From Miscanthus floridulus (Eukaryota > Streptophyta > Magnoliopsida > Poales > Poaceae), in the NCBI RefSeq assembly GCF_019320115.1, contig NC_089591.1:22918502-22982501 (forward strand): DNA of 64,000 bases, given 5' to 3'. Positions 46,751 through 59,811 of the stretch are shown here, one piece after another. Position 1 is the first letter of the stretch. Every line of letters begins with the position of its first letter. The position numbers and the translations under genes are program-made. The notes under the pieces were generated by a model. The model did no database searches, had not been told where the DNA came from, and saw only the letters and a program-made list of their open reading frames with translations.

Positions 46751-49700
46751 CTAGATAGAAGCAAAGAAGTCAGGAAAGTTTTCTTCTAAGTAATCCTCGG
46801 ACTCCCAAGTAGCTTCATCTTCAGTGTGTTGATTCCATTGTACTTTGTAGAACTTGATTGTACGTCTTCGAGTGACTCGATCTTTCTGATCTAAGACTGT
46901 AATGGGATACTCAGCATAAGTCAAATCAGGTTCTAATTCTACATCACCAAAGTCGATCACTTGGTCAGGTACTTGAAGACACTTCTTTAACTGAGATACA
47001 TGGAAGATATCATGCATAACTGACATGTGCTCTGGTAGCTTGACGCGATAGGCGACCGGTCCACATTGTTGTTGGATTTGAAAAGGACCGACATAACGGG
47101 GCGCCAACTTTCCCCGAATCCCAAAATGATGAACTCCTTTCATCAGTGATACTTTGAGGTAGACATAATCTCCCACTTTGAATTCTAGCGGTCGTCTCCT
47201 CTTGTCAGCATAGCTTCTCTATCGGGATTGAGCTATCTTCATATTAGCTTGTATGAGTTTAACTTTCTCTTCAACTTCCTTGACCACATCCGGTCCAAAG
47301 AACCAACGTTCTCTAGCTTCTGACCAATTTAAAGGTGTCTGGCATCTACGGCCATACAATGCTTCGAATGGTGCCATTTTAATACTCTCTTGATGGCTAT
47401 TATTATATGAGAATTCAGCTAAGGGAAGGCATTCATCCCATTTAGCACCAAAGGAAAGGACACATGCTCTTAACATATCTTCAAGAATTTGATTTACCCT
47501 CTCAGTCTGTCCATCTGTTTGTGGATGATAAGTAGAACTATGGATAAGTTTAGTTCCCAAAAACTCATGTAGACTTTTCCAAAACTTGGATATGAATAAT
47601 GATCCTCTGTCAGAGACAATGGTCTTGGGTGCCCCATGCAGATTGAAGATTCTATCAAGGTAAAGCTTTGTGTATTGTTCCGCTCGATATTTATCTCTAA
47701 CTGGTAAGAAATGAGCTATCTTGGTTAGGCGATCAACAATAACCCATATTGAATTGTAGCCTATAGATGTCCTTGGCAATCCCATGATGAAGTCCATACA
47801 GATATCTTCCCACTTCCAAGATGGAACTAGCAATGAATGTAATGGACCTGTAGTCTTCATATGAACCGCTTTGACTCTCTGACAAATATCACACTTGGCC
47901 ACATATTGAGCTATTTCTATTTTCATTTTGGTCCACCAATATCTCTTTCTCAGATCATGATACATTTTGTTGCTACCTGGATGAATGGAGTATCTTGTAG
48001 AATGAGCTTCATCAAGAATTTGCTTTCATAGCTCCGAATTTTTGGGTACTACCAATCTATCCTTGAACCATATGACATCTGATTCATCTGTCTTCAAACA
48101 TGTTGGTTTTCCAGATCTGACTTTGTCCTTGATATGGGCTATGCCCTTACTTTTCTGTTGAGCATCAATGATCTGATCTTTGATAGTGGACTCAACTGCA
48201 ATATTGGATAGGGAACCTTGTTCTATGATTTGTAAATTCAAATGCTCCATCTCTTGACACAATGTTCATTGCATAGGTTCTATAATCAGACAGTGACAAT
48301 GACTCTTGTGACTCAGGGCATCGGCAACCACATTAGCCTTGCCTGGATGATAATGCACTTCTAAGTCATAATCTTTGATAAGTTCTAACCATCTTCTTTG
48401 CCTCATATTCAACTCTGACTGAGTGAAGATGTATTTCAAACTTTTGTGATCCGTATAGATATGACATATATTGCCCAATAAATAATGTCGCCAAATCTTG
48501 AGTGCATGAATAACAGCGGCTAATTCAAGATCATGAGTAGGATGATGTTCTTCATGCTTCTTGAGTTGTCTAGAAGCGTATGCTATGACTCTGCCTTCTT
48601 GCATAAGAACATAGCCAATACCAATTCTAGATGCATCATAATAGATATCAAATGGCCTCTCGATATCAGGTTGTGCTAGAACTGGTGCAGTTGTCAGCAA
48701 CTTCTTCAATGTCTGAAAGGCTTTCTCACATTCTATTGACCATACAAACTTAGTTTGATTTTTCAATAGTCTAGTAATTGGCTTCGCAACTCTGGAGAAG
48801 TCAGGGATGAATCGACGATAATACCCTACCAACCCTAGAAAACTACGAACTTGATGAATAGTGGTAGGTGCTTTCCAATTAAGGACTTCTTCTACCTTGC
48901 TCGGATCTATAGCTATACCTTCAGCAGATAACACATGACCTAGAAATTGTACTTCCTCCAACCAAAATGCACATTTACTAAATTTGGCATATAGTTGGTG
49001 ATCTCTTAATCTTTGTAGAACAATACGGAGATATTCCGTGTGTTCCTCTTTGCTTTTAGAATAGATAAGGATGTCATCAATGAACACCACTACAAACTTA
49101 TCCAACTTAGGCATGAAAACTGAGTTCATTAGGTACATGAAATGAGCCGGGGCATTGGTCAGCCCAAAAGACATGACTAGATACTCATATAGACCATATC
49201 GGGTAGTAAATGCTGTCTTCGACACATCTTCTCGTCTGATCTTAATCTGGTGATAGCCTGATCTCAAGTCTATCTTCGAGAACACCTTAGCTCCCGCAAG
49301 TTGGTCAAAAAGCAAATCAATTTGGGGTAAGGGGTACTTGTTCTTTATGGTGACTTCATTTAACGGCCGATAGTCAACACATAACCTTAAGGTTTGGTCC
49401 TTCTTCACAAAGATAGCAGGGCATCCCCAAGGTGATGAACTGGGTTGAATGAAACCCTTGTCTAACAACTCTTGTAGTTGCATTTTTAATTCTGCTAGTT
49501 CTTTGGGTGGCATCCTATATGCTCTTCTGGACATTAGTGTTGTTCCTAGTTTTAGATCAATTCTGAACTCTACGTCTCGATCTGGTGGTAGACCAGGCAG
49601 ATCATCGGGAAAGATATCCGTAAACTCACATACCACTGAAATTTTCTTGGCTCCTTCAACAATAGTTGCATAGACTATTTCCACTGTACTCTTAGGAAAG

Positions 49701-50095
49701 GGAAGTTGGATGAGAAGTTGGGTTTTGCTGTCAGGTGCATTTACCCTTATGGTTCTACGCAGGACATCTATGATAGCCCTGTGTTGGGTTAACCAGTTCA
49801 TACCAAGGATCACATCTATATCTTGATCCTTTAATATCAACATATTGGTAGGGAACTCATAACCTCCCAAATCAATAGGTACATGCTGAACTACCTTCCT
49901 TGTATAGATTCGTCTCCTGGGCGACTGTATATGATAGGGTTCTTTTGTTTCCCCAATAGTTATCCCATGCTTCACAATAAATATACGATTGATGAATGTA
50001 TGGGATGCACTGGAATCAAATAAGGTAATTGCAGGATGCTTAGCAATGGGAAACATACCCATCATCACTGGTTCTCCTTCTAGAATGGATTCCAC
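46751..50095 (-). pseudogene. pol: E5 pol (PR-RT-RH-IN-chromodomain), one frame with three stops
   Basis: All parts share one frame. Segment 50095-48266 (609 codons): protease active site DSSAS at residues 27-31 (normally DSGAS); RT D276 and FIDD at 338-341; RNase H D487, E524, D549 and D592. A TGA near 48265 precedes the integrase zinc-finger region (48262-48026). A second TGA at about 48025 (ELR, CGA to TGA) precedes the core (47965-47219) with C25, C28, D58, D119 and E155. A TAG near 47216 precedes the tail and chromodomain (47176-46751) with TIKFYKVQWNQHTEDEATWE. Three point mutations thus break an otherwise intact gene; the protease Gly-to-Ser change may be a fourth lesion. Confidence 0.93.
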
Positions 50096-50109
50096 CTGAG
50101 TATAGAAGA

Positions 50110-50998
50110 CCCTTCTAGTTTCTTCTTAGCCTAACCCTTCTGATTATTCTGAGCATTGCCCTTGTACTGATTCTGAGCTTGATAAACAGGGGCTTTGGGT
50201 GCATCAAGATTATTCTTCCTAGGATACGGACATTCTTATGAAAAGTGTCTGGGTTTACCACTAATTATAGCATGGATAATTATGATTCTAGGGAGTAGCA
50301 TTGCGGTTTGCATTATTTGTATTATTTTGCTGTTGCGGTGCTTGATGAGGGTAAGGCGTATTAGTTGCAGGGCAAATAAAGATTTGCTGCCTGCCTTGGC
50401 CTTGTTGTGGGCTGGAATGGTGCATGGCCATGATTCTGAGGATGGTAGACTATCTTCTGACTGCTTGCCACTTGATGATCCGAAAGCAGATATTTTCTTT
50501 TTCTTCGCCTCCTTGTGTCGGCGGTAATTCTCCTCCGAAGCGATAGCAATGTTGATTGTCTCATGATAAGTTACATTACCACAAGTTGCCATCATGGTCT
50601 AAAGTTTAGTATTCAGGCCTCTAAGAAAATGATTCTTCTTCTTCCTGTCAGTATTCACATACTCTATAGCATACTGCAATAGGTGATTGAAGCGCCCAAC
50701 ATAGTGCATCACCGGGTGCTCCCCTTGCTTAAGAGCCAAGAACTCTTCTAACTTCATGGTCATGGTGATGCCCCTTTGCATTTCCACCAGCTTCTCTTGA
50801 TCTTTAGCATGAGCTCGACAAAGAGTGTTGAGCTCCTTGGTCAGATTCTCAATGTCAGGCGGGGTTGCTTGAAGATCCTTCATCTCCTAGTTTCTTGGAA
50901 CTTCCTTCACCAAGCTCATGGTTTTTTGGTGCCAACTGATGACGAGGGACTCCATGAGGTCTAGTGGACTTGCATGCGGTCACCTTGGTCTTAGCCAT
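50110..50998 (-). pseudogene. gag: E5 gag, shortened and broken
   Basis: ATG at 50998 (MAKTKVTACKS), frameshift about 35 codons on, then 50883-50599 with LTKELNTLCRAHAKDQEKLV fused to MTMKLEEFLALKQGEHPVMH. In related gags a long capsid N-terminal domain with several Trp lies between these parts; here it is missing (perhaps 150-250 codons). The C part continues to YHETINIAIASEENYRRHK and a zinc knuckle near 50230 damaged by one inserted base and a stop. E5 therefore could not supply its own capsid. Confidence 0.75.
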
Positions 50999-51365
50999 AG
51001 CCTATAGGATTTAAGGTAGGACTATAAGAATAGCTTGAGGATAAAGGAGGTTAGCAAGAATGGGATTGACATTACTTACCCAACCACTATTAAGGGGAGT
51101 TATTATGCAAGGTGCTCAAGCATGATGCATGAATCGATCTTACGAATCTAGGTACAAAAGATTTATATAATCATAAGTACTAGATTTTTAATACATAGGA
51201 CAAACCTAATCATATTATCCACCATGAACTTTTGAATAAAATAGGATTGAGTCTAGATCAAAGGTAAGAAGAAAGAAATTTGAACTTTAAAATATCAAGT
51301 TTACTTTCTTTGATCCAAATCAATTTGAAGGTTTTCCAAAGTAACCTACAATGATCTTAGATGGG
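50999..51365 (-). other. E5 leader between PBS and gag
   Basis: AT-rich, no open frame of note and no structured element seen. Confidence 0.5.
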
Positions 51366-51383
51366 AACTGCTCTGATACTAGC
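51366..51383 (-). other. E5 primer binding site
   Basis: Minus strand GCTAGTATCAGAGCAGTT next to the 5' LTR, Met-tRNA type. Confidence 0.82.
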
Positions 51384-51743
51384 TGTGGTAGAACCTCCTA
51401 AGAAATTAGGCCCACCTGCACCTATCGTTGTCATAACAGACCTCAGATAGCGTACACGAGTTCCCAACAACTCAACAGGTCTGTCGGGTGTCCTCAGGAA
51501 ACCCAAATCATCCACGATTCTCTTTTCAAATAGGATCCCAATCACAGACATTATAGATTACAACAATTTATCCAAATATATACATCAGAGTAAAAGATAG
51601 CGAAAGTCTTAAGGTAACATAGATTACAAACCAGTTGTTTTCAAACTTATAATACTATAAGTGTTATACAACCATAGTAGCGGGACAATATTACATTAAC
51701 TTTATTTATCATACAAACTAGTTCCTTGTCCAAAGGCCATTCA

Positions 51744-51817
51744 TCACTCCTCATCGTCATTGACTTCAAACACAGACATGCAGCAGGGACCAAAACAAGC
51801 CTGTGCATGCGACTCAT
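51744..51817 (-). other. E5 5' LTR terminal exon-like segment
   Basis: Acceptor AACCCTTGTTGCAG, 74 bases, phase 1, TGA stop. Encodes ESHAQACFGPCCMSVFEVND and an acidic end, two amino-acid changes from the 3' LTR copy in this stretch. Confidence 0.6.
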
Positions 51818-52779
51818 CTGCAACAAGGGTTAACAAACCCTGAGTACAAAAGTACTCAACAAGACTAACCCAACGTAACAGGGGTGTAAGACTTGTAGAG
51901 ATGCAGGGTTTGGGGCAAGGTAAGGATGTAACAAAATTCAAAGTCCTTTGCCAAAAGCTTACTATTCTTATCCTATTTTCAAGTTTTACCCCTAAGTCCC
52001 TTTTAGTTCATTATCTCAAACTAAATGTACTTTTCCCATATTCCAATCCTTCTCATTCCATTCTTTTCTCATATTTTAGTAATTCACCAGTCCTGCATTG
52101 CTTCTGTAATGAATCAAGTCTCCATATCCACAGAGCACTGGCAATTCAAATTGATTCAAGTCCCAACTAGGGATTCCTTATCACACGACATATGTAGAAC
52201 TTAATCTTGCATATATCAACCTCGCTACCGAATCCTCCTATACTAAGCTGTCTCCACGCCTACCCGAGAGCACAGCACACCTCAAATCCGGCCACATTCC
52301 AGCCACGAGGGTACACGCTACTCCCACCATCTCTCCACTCCCAGTGCATGGGCATTCGTCTTAGTATTGAATTAGCCGAAGTAGGCTTACCGGAGTATGT
52401 GACCACTACTATAAAGTGTCTTGTTTAGAAGATCCACAATGAGTGGCCTTTAAGCAACATAGTCAGGCAACATTACCCAGCATTCAAGATAAGTTACCCG
52501 ACTAGTCTCTAGTTCATTCTATCTGCTTTCTTTCTTTCGCCTAGAATGTCATCTTTGATTGTATCAAAACTTTTACTTTGAAAGCCTACCATAAAGCATA
52601 CTAAGCATTCTATGCCTTTGTAAATGAAATCATCTTTAAGGATGGTAAACAATTAACAAGGTAGGCAATGCATCAAGTAGGTGACATTTGACATAATTAA
52701 CTTAATGCAATAAGTAACATAGGTGATAAACTTTTCAAAGTAAACAAGGTAATGGTTTAATGCATAAATCGGGGCTTGC

Positions 52780-52887
52780 CTTCGTTGACTATCTCGGGTT
52801 TCGGATTAGTACCACAATTATCGAATCCCGTGACAACCGGGGTTTCTTCCAGAACTTGCTCAACTAGAATCATTTCACTCTCAGATT
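52780..52887 (-). other. E5 5' LTR middle exon-like segment
   Basis: 108 bases open in the same phase as 44305-44412. Acceptor TTTCATGTAG kept; donor GAAG|GCAAGC has GC instead of GT. Confidence 0.55.
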
Positions 52888-54257
52888 CTACATGAAATGA
52901 TAACATATGCTTTAACATGATGATAATGTAAACATGATGCTGTCATGGTACAAGAAATATAACAACACCTCGAATACGACTGTTTTTCACGGTACAGTTG
53001 CAAGCCAACAAAACCAACTTGCAATGCTACCATCAAGAACCACACATGTAACTTGACCAAATGGATCTTGAAACCCTACTAGTCACAAAACATGACCAAA
53101 ACCAGATCCAACACTAATCAAACACTTAGGGTTTGCTTTTATTCATTTTTGAATTAATTTGGAATTAAGCCCAAAAATGAACTTGTTCCAAATGACCTAA
53201 AACTTTTATGTAAGCTTCCTCATGATAAATTAGTGTACCAAAACAAATTTCATAATTTTTGGAATTATACAGTGGCCTACAAAAATCATGGAAATTGCAT
53301 TTATTAATTAATGGACTGAATATTTGAACATTAAAAATTTACTCAAATTTCAAGTTTCAAATTTTTAAATCATACTAGAGCATGTACAGAGGCTACACAC
53401 AAAATTTAAGAATTTTTGGAGCTATGATCATTTTCCTACAAATTTCCAAAGATTCAGCACTATTCAAAATTAGAAAATAACAAAACTCACTATTCTCTCT
53501 CTTGCTCTCCCTGACAGCCGACCCCCACCTGTCATCCCCAACCTCAGGGCATTGACCGTGGCTGCGACGGCGCTAACCAACGCAAACTCGCCGATGGTGA
53601 GCCCAACAGCGACGGCCAAAGCACTAACATGTTCACAAGAGCTAGGCGCATCGATTAGTGGCACTTTGGAGGCCGATTACGACATGGAACAAGGCTGACA
53701 CCGGCCATGGCGGACGCGGTGGCATGGCAATGTTATGCCAGCGAAACAAGGCCAGTAACGGTGAAACAGAGAGTTTAGAAAGCATCAGTGGCTCACCCTG
53801 ATCGTGTTAAAGCAACAAGCGAGACTGGAGAAGCTAAGGTGACGCATTTCGACGGTGACCGGGATCACGGCGAGGCAGACCTCATCGACGACAGCGTTTC
53901 AGCGACTACAGTGGGCAAAACAAGTAGGCAAGAGTGGAATGAGCACTACAGCATCAAGATGAATCCATAGAGGCAACAAGCAAGGGCAACGGCTCACCCG
54001 ATGATGCTAGCCACTGGTGAACCAGAGTTTCCGTTGAGGTCGTCGGCCGCAAGGAAGATGAACGTGGACAGCGAGCTCTCAGCAAAATCAGGCGATAGCA
54101 ACAACTCGGTCGAATGTGCAAGGAACTGGGCGGAACTAGAACATAGCTTTTCTTGGGCTATCTTGTGCTGAGGAAGCTGAGGGAAGCTCGCTGGAGTTGA
54201 GACGGCGGATGTCGGGAAAACAGAGGAGAGGAAGAAAAGTGAACGACGTCGTCTAGG

Positions 54258-54264
54258 TCTTATA
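54258..54264 (-). promoter_or_regulatory. TATA-like box of E5 5' LTR
   Basis: TATAAGA on minus, upstream of the GC-rich leader; the likely start of the genomic RNA, about 2.8 kb before the PBS. Confidence 0.6.
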
Positions 54265-55059
54265 GCTCGGCCAGGAGCACGCGGACTCGACATGCAGAGT
54301 GCTCCCTGTGCCAGCGTGAAGCCAAGGGCGGTCGCAGGCATGCCTAGAAGGCCAGAGAAGGACACCGGCGGTGGGGCAGTGAAACCCTCTTACCAACTCG
54401 ATCTTTGAAGTATTTACAGATTTGCCACTTACATCTATTTTTCAAATTACTCACAAATTTTCTAAAGAAGTTGAAAATCTCCAAAAATGAAAGTTGCTCA
54501 ACTTTTCAAACTCTACAACTTTGCTTCAAGGAACATTTTTCAAATTCTACCTCCATTTTGAAATTTGAATTTGGGGTGCATTTGAGCATTTGAATCATTT
54601 CAAAATTACTCCAAATTTTACATGTAAACTTGAAAAACTTTGAATACCAAAGTTGATCCTTATAAAATATTCTTCAACTTTGCTTTTTGTCTCAACCCCA
54701 AAATCCAAATGGATTTTGAATTAGACAAAAGGGGCAAAAAGGAGTTTTAGGATTTGAATTTGAATTCAAATTTGATTTGTTTACCTTTTGCTTTAACTTT
54801 GATTTTTGACCAGTAACATGGCCCATTAGGGTTATTTGGGTCAAATGACACATGGCCTCACATGATCACATGAAATTTGACCCTTGTGGTCATGATCTTT
54901 ATTTAGGGTTTTGAATCACATCACACATAAAATAACTACTTACTAAATAAAGCTTATTTAGTGAATGCATTCAAAATTTTCTACTTTATGAATGCTTTGC
55001 AATGCATATGATGACATGGTGAAGTTTTAGTGTTAGGTCAAAACACCAAAGGTGTTACA

Positions 55060-55064
55060 AGAAG
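55060..55064 (+). repeat. Target duplication of E5, right copy
   Basis: AGAAG, after which E3 gag resumes (GCTCAAGCTCAACAAC). Confidence 0.9.
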
Positions 55065-55358
55065 GCTCAAGCTCAACAACAACACAAATCAAAGCCAAAA
55101 CCAAAGAGATGCTTTGAGTGTGGACACGAAGGTCACTTTGCCTATGAGTGCCAAACTCCACCACCACAACCCTTGCCCAAGCATGCTAGACCTTTTGCCT
55201 TCAATGCTCATTACATGCTTAGAAAGGATTCTAGTGGGAAGATGAAAGTCATGTTCTTAGGACCTCCCAACAAGAATAGGCCTAAGAAAATTTGGGTTAC
55301 AAAGTCACTTGTTGAGAAGGTGAAGGGCCCTCAACAAGTTTGGGTTCCTAAAGCTTGA
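55065..55358 (+). pseudogene. gag: E3 gag, 3' part (after E5)
   Basis: Continues the gag cut at 42904. Second zinc knuckle CFECGHEGHFAYEC, then FAFNAHYMLRKDSSGKMKVM and the family end VEKVKGPQQVWVPKA-stop. Confidence 0.88.
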
Positions 55359-55372
55359 TCTCTTGTGTGTAG

Positions 55373-58300
55373 GTGAACTACATGACTAGTGGAAGTCATT
55401 GGGTTATTGATAGTGGTTGCACACAACATATAACCCGTGATCCTTGTATGTTCACCTCACTAGATGAAGAAGTAGATGGACAAGAAAGAATCACATTTGG
55501 AGATAATTCAAAGGGCAAGGTTAATGGGTTGGGCAAAGTGGAAATATCAAATGATCATTCTATCTCAAATGTGCTATATGTTGCTTCATTGAGCTTCAAC
55601 TTGCTATCCTGTTAAACAATTGTATGATCTTGGCTTCCAATGCTTGTTCACCGAGAAGGAAGTTGTTGTATCTAAGAAGGATGATGATCAAGTGATATTC
55701 AAAGGATTTAGATACAACAACCTATACTTAGTGGATTTCACCTCCGAAGATGCTAACTTGAAAACATGCCTTATTCACCAAAACAACATTTGGGTGGCTA
55801 TGGCACAGAAGACTTGCTCATGTTGGGATGAGCTCACTTAAGAAGCTAATGAAGAATGATTTGGTGAGAGGGTTGAAGGATGTGAAGTTTGAGAAGGACA
55901 ATCTTTGTAGTGCATGTCAAGCCGGCAAGCAATTTGCAAATACTCATCCAACAAAAGCTTTTATGTTAACCACAAGAGTGCTAGAACTCCTTCACATGGA
56001 CTTATTTGGACCAACAACATACAAGAGTTTGGGAGGAAATCTTTATTGTCTTGTGATTGTTGATGACTATTCAAGATATACATGGGTATTCTTCCTTCAT
56101 GACAAATCCGAAGTTGCATCTTGCTTCAAGAAGTTTGCCAAGAGAGCACAAAATGAATTTGAAGTGAAGCTCAAGAAGATTAGAAGTGACAATGGGAAGG
56201 AATTTGACAACATAAACATTGAGGCCTATTGTGATGAAGTTGAGATCAAGCATGAGGTCTCCACAACATATACTCCTCAACAAAATGGTGTAGTTGAGAG
56301 AAAGAACTAGACATTGATCACTCTTGCAGAGAACAATGCTAGATGAGTACAACACCCTCAAAGCTCTATGGGCGAAAGCTATCAACACCGTATGCTATGC
56401 ATCCAACCACCTATTCCTTCAAAAATTCCTTGGCAAGAGACCTTATGAGTTGCTCAATGGGAAGAAGTCGGGCGTCTCCTTCTTTAGGGTGTTTGGTTGC
56501 AAATGCTACATCTACAAGAAGCGGCAACACCTAGGGAAGTTCCAAAGATGTTGTGATATTGGTTTTCTTGTTGGTTACTTGTTAAAGTCCAAAGCATATA
56601 GAGTATTTAATCATGCCACCGGCTTGGTTGAAGAAACATTTGATGTGGAATTTGATGAATCTAACGGCTCCTAAGGAGCACATGAGAATCTTGATGATGT
56701 AGGTGATTATACCATTGAGAGAGGCTATGAAGAACATTCTGGTTAGAGACATCAAGCCTAAAGATGATGTATAAGAGATTGATCCACCTTCTTCACCAAG
56801 TGTGCCACAAGATGGTGATAAAGATGGGAGAGTAGAAAATAAAGATACTCATGTCTCCCATGATCAAATGGTGGTACAAGCACAAGATGTTGATCCTCCA
56901 CAACCTTCCTCCTCAAGTGGTCAATAGAAGAAATACACCTCTACTACAAGATCATCCGTAAGATCTCATCATAGGGAGTCCATCAAAGGGTGTAATAACT
57001 CGCTCACAAAAACTTGCTTCATTCATTGCTCATCACTCTTTTGTCTCTTTCTATGAGCCTACTAAGATAGAAGAAGCTCTTCAAGATCCAGATTGGATAA
57101 ATGCCTTGCATGAAGAGTTGAACAACTTCACCCACAATGAAGTTTGGACTCTTGAAGAGCTGGCCAAAAGGTGCAAGAGTGATTGGAACAAAGTGGGTGT
57201 TCCGCAACAAGCAAGATGATCAAGGCGTAGTTGTGAGGAACAAGGCAAGACTAGTTGCAAAGGGGTTCTCTCAAGTCGAAGGTTTGGATTTTGGAGAGAC
57301 CTTTGCATTGGTTGCAAGACTAGAAGCCATTCGTATCCTCCTTGCATTGTCATCACATCATGATATGAAACTATATCAAATGGATGTGAAAAGTGCATTT
57401 TTAAATGGCTTTATTAATAAACTAGTCTATGTTGATCAACCTCCTAGGTTTGAAGACCCTAGATATCCTAATCATAGTTTATAGGTTGTTCAAGGCGCTA
57501 TATGGGCTTAAGCAAGCCCCAAGAGCTTGGTATGAGCGTCTTTGGGACTTCCTCATTGAGAAGGGCTTCACTATTGGGAAGGTCGACAACACACTATTCA
57601 CCAAGAAGCTTGATGGGCACATCTTCTTTTGTCAAGTGTATGTTGATGATAGCATCTTTGGATCATCAAATGAAGATTCTTGCAAAGAGTTTGGTGAATT
57701 GATGTCGAAGGAGTTTGAGATGTCAATAATTGGAGAGCTTACATTCTTTCTTGGTTTTCAAGTCAAGCAAATGAGAGAAAGGATTTTCATCTCTCAAGAG
57801 AAATATATAAATGATCTTCTCAAGAGATTCAAGATGGATGAATGTAAGCCAATCAAGACACCAATGCCAACTAATGGACATCTCGACCTAGATGAGGGAG
57901 GTAACACGGTTGATCAAACTCTCTACCGCTCTATGATTGGTAGCTTGTTATATTTAACCGCATCTAGGCCCGACATCATGTTTAGTGTGTGTATGTGTGC
58001 TAGATTTCAAGCTAATACTAAGGAAACTCATTTAATTGCCATTAAAAGAATCTTTAGGTATCTTAAGCACACACCAAGCATTGGCCTTTGGTATCCCAAA
58101 GGATCTATATTTGAATTAGTTGGCTATTCTAATTCGGATTATGCCAGTTGCAAAGTGGATAGAAAAAGCACATCCGGAGGGTGCCATTTGCTTGGTAGAT
58201 CACTTGTGCCTTGGTCCTCCAGGAAACAAAATAGTGTGGCTTTGTCCACCACCGAAGTGGAATACATTGCCACGGGTGCTTGTTGTGCACAAATTCTTTA

Positions 58301-58600
58301 CATGAAACAAACTTTGCTGGACTATGGTGTAGTTCTAGAAAAAGTACCTCTTTTGTGCGACAATGAAAGTGTGGTAAAACTTGCAAATAATCTGGTTCAA
58401 CACTATCGCACCAAGCACATAGATATCCGTCATCACTTTCTTAGAGATTATGTTGCAAAGAATGATAATTCACTAGAAGGTGTAAGGACCGAAGATCAAT
58501 TGGCGGATATCTTCACTAAACCACTAGATGAGGTGACTTTTTTTCCGATTGCCGAATGAGCTTAATGTTCTTGATTTTAGTAACTTCACAAAAAAATGAG
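55373..58600 (+). pseudogene. pol: E3 pol, many frameshifts
   Basis: Same order as E1. Protease DSGCTQHITRD (55373-55615); pre-integrase zinc finger at 55828-55960; [28 protein letters not shown] (56310, CAG or CGG to TAG); integrase tail with [15 protein letters not shown] from 57137 with [25 protein letters not shown] and YVDDSIFGSS (YVDDI in E1); RNase H GYSNSDYASC, STTEVEYIA, LCDNESVVKLA, with D-to-N and A-to-V changes. Frame breaks near 55615, 55800, 56310, 56675, 57170, 57480 and 58540. Dead. Confidence 0.9.
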
Positions 58601-58984
58601 CTTGTGTTGTCCCTTGCATTGCATTGTAATATACAACATATTTAATTTTTGGTAATGCATATAGGGCTTGTCTAACATGGTTAAGATAACCGTCGTAAAG
58701 TGTGTGAAGAAGCTTAACCTTGGATCAAACTTGACAAGCAACTAGATTTACTTTCAAGTATTGTATTGCATATGCATGAATGTTGCTTTATCGTTTGTCT
58801 TCAATTGCCCCCTTATTGCCTATTTTATTAAAAAGAATTATAGCCTAAGGCAAAATATTTTGAAAAAATTGAGGGTTTGAGAGAGGTTACTCACATCAGT
58901 CCCAATTGGTGTTTATTTGGATCTTATTGGAGTTAGGACTTGATTGGGAACTGGCATCATGAAGGGCTTTGAAGATTTGTTGGA
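58601..58984 (+). other. E3 spacer after pol
   Basis: Colinear with 4871-5274 of E1. AT-rich; no gene seen. Confidence 0.5.
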
Positions 58985-59290
58985 AAAAGAGTGACTGGAT
59001 GCTGCACCAGACTCTGAAGTCCAGTGTCCGGTCAGTTCATAGGAGGTGAACTGTTGCTGAGAAGGAGTGACCGGACACTGAAACAGTGCCTTCCCAGCGT
59101 TTGGTCTGATGGTGGCTCAATGTCTGGTCGATCGAAGACGAAGGAGACAGCTTGCATCGGACTCTGGCTACGTCCGGTCAAGGTTCACCAGATGCGTCCG
59201 ATCATCATTCAAGGGGTTTTGGACCTCTTTGGAATCGACCGGATGCTGGGTGGCAGCATCTGGTTGCTGCCACTAGAGCGTTCAGTCAGT
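58985..59290. promoter_or_regulatory. Internal CCGGACG-type array before the E3 extra gene
   Basis: Eroded copies of GTCCGGTCA, GACCGGACACTG, GGTCGATCGA and ATCGACCGGATGCTGG, in the same place as 4595-4870 of E1. Most deviations are C to T or G to A. Confidence 0.5.
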
Positions 59291-59384
59291 AGAAAACATG
59301 CTTGATTCCAACTCTTCTCTATTTCCTTTCCCGTCACGTTGGGGGCCACCATAAATTGCACCGTACCTTGACCTAATCATTTCA

Positions 59385-59760
59385 TTGTGCCAACATCGTC
59401 GTTCCTGAGCCTCCACGCCGTGCCAAAGCTCGCCCATGCCCTAACCCTAGCACCACCGAGCTCACCTCTGCCGCCACACAGTTGTGCCTTGCCGCCTGCC
59501 GAAACACCACGCCCGCGCCATCCATGCCCGCGCTGCTCCTATGCGCCACCGTGCCCGTGCCTTTGCAGCTCGCCCATGCCGCTCCTGTGCGCCACCACGC
59601 CCACACCCTACTCTAGCGCCATCATGCCCTAGCACCACCAAGCATCACCTCACCAGCACGTGCCAGTGCCCACATCGCCTCTCCATGGCTGATTCATCGC
59701 ATTGCATCACTAATCCATGCCACATTGCTTCACCGGAACCCTAGCTTCACAGTGCTTTCT
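59385..59760 (+). other. GC-rich leader of the E3 extra gene
   Basis: Rich in GCCCGCGCC / CACCACGCCC words; frames are proline-rich but not conserved with E1. Likely untranslated. Confidence 0.45.
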
Positions 59761-59811
59761 GGTGGTTCCCCGATTGTCGTTCCTCTTCTTTTCGGATCAC
59801 CGGTTTGTCAG

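Larger units (their letters stand above)
42910..55059 (-). mobile_element. E5: complete Ty3/gypsy chromovirus inside E3 gag
   Basis: Ends TGTGGCAGAACC...GGTGTTACA on plus (TGTAACACC...GGTTCTGCCACA on minus), AGAAG duplication on both sides. 3' LTR 42910-46580, internal 46581-51383 (4803 bp), 5' LTR 51384-55059. Pol ends in a chromodomain. The two LTRs are close (about a dozen differences in the first 180 bp, far fewer in the last 600), making it the youngest gypsy insertion here. Confidence 0.95.
51384..55059 (-). repeat. E5 5' LTR (3676 bp)
   Basis: Colinear with the 3' LTR, 5 bp longer. TATAAGA at 54258-54264. Its exon-like segments are at 51744-51817 (open), 52780-52887 (open, but donor GT changed to GC) and about 54004-54230 (one extra base before the donor shifts phase). 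Confidence 0.94.
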
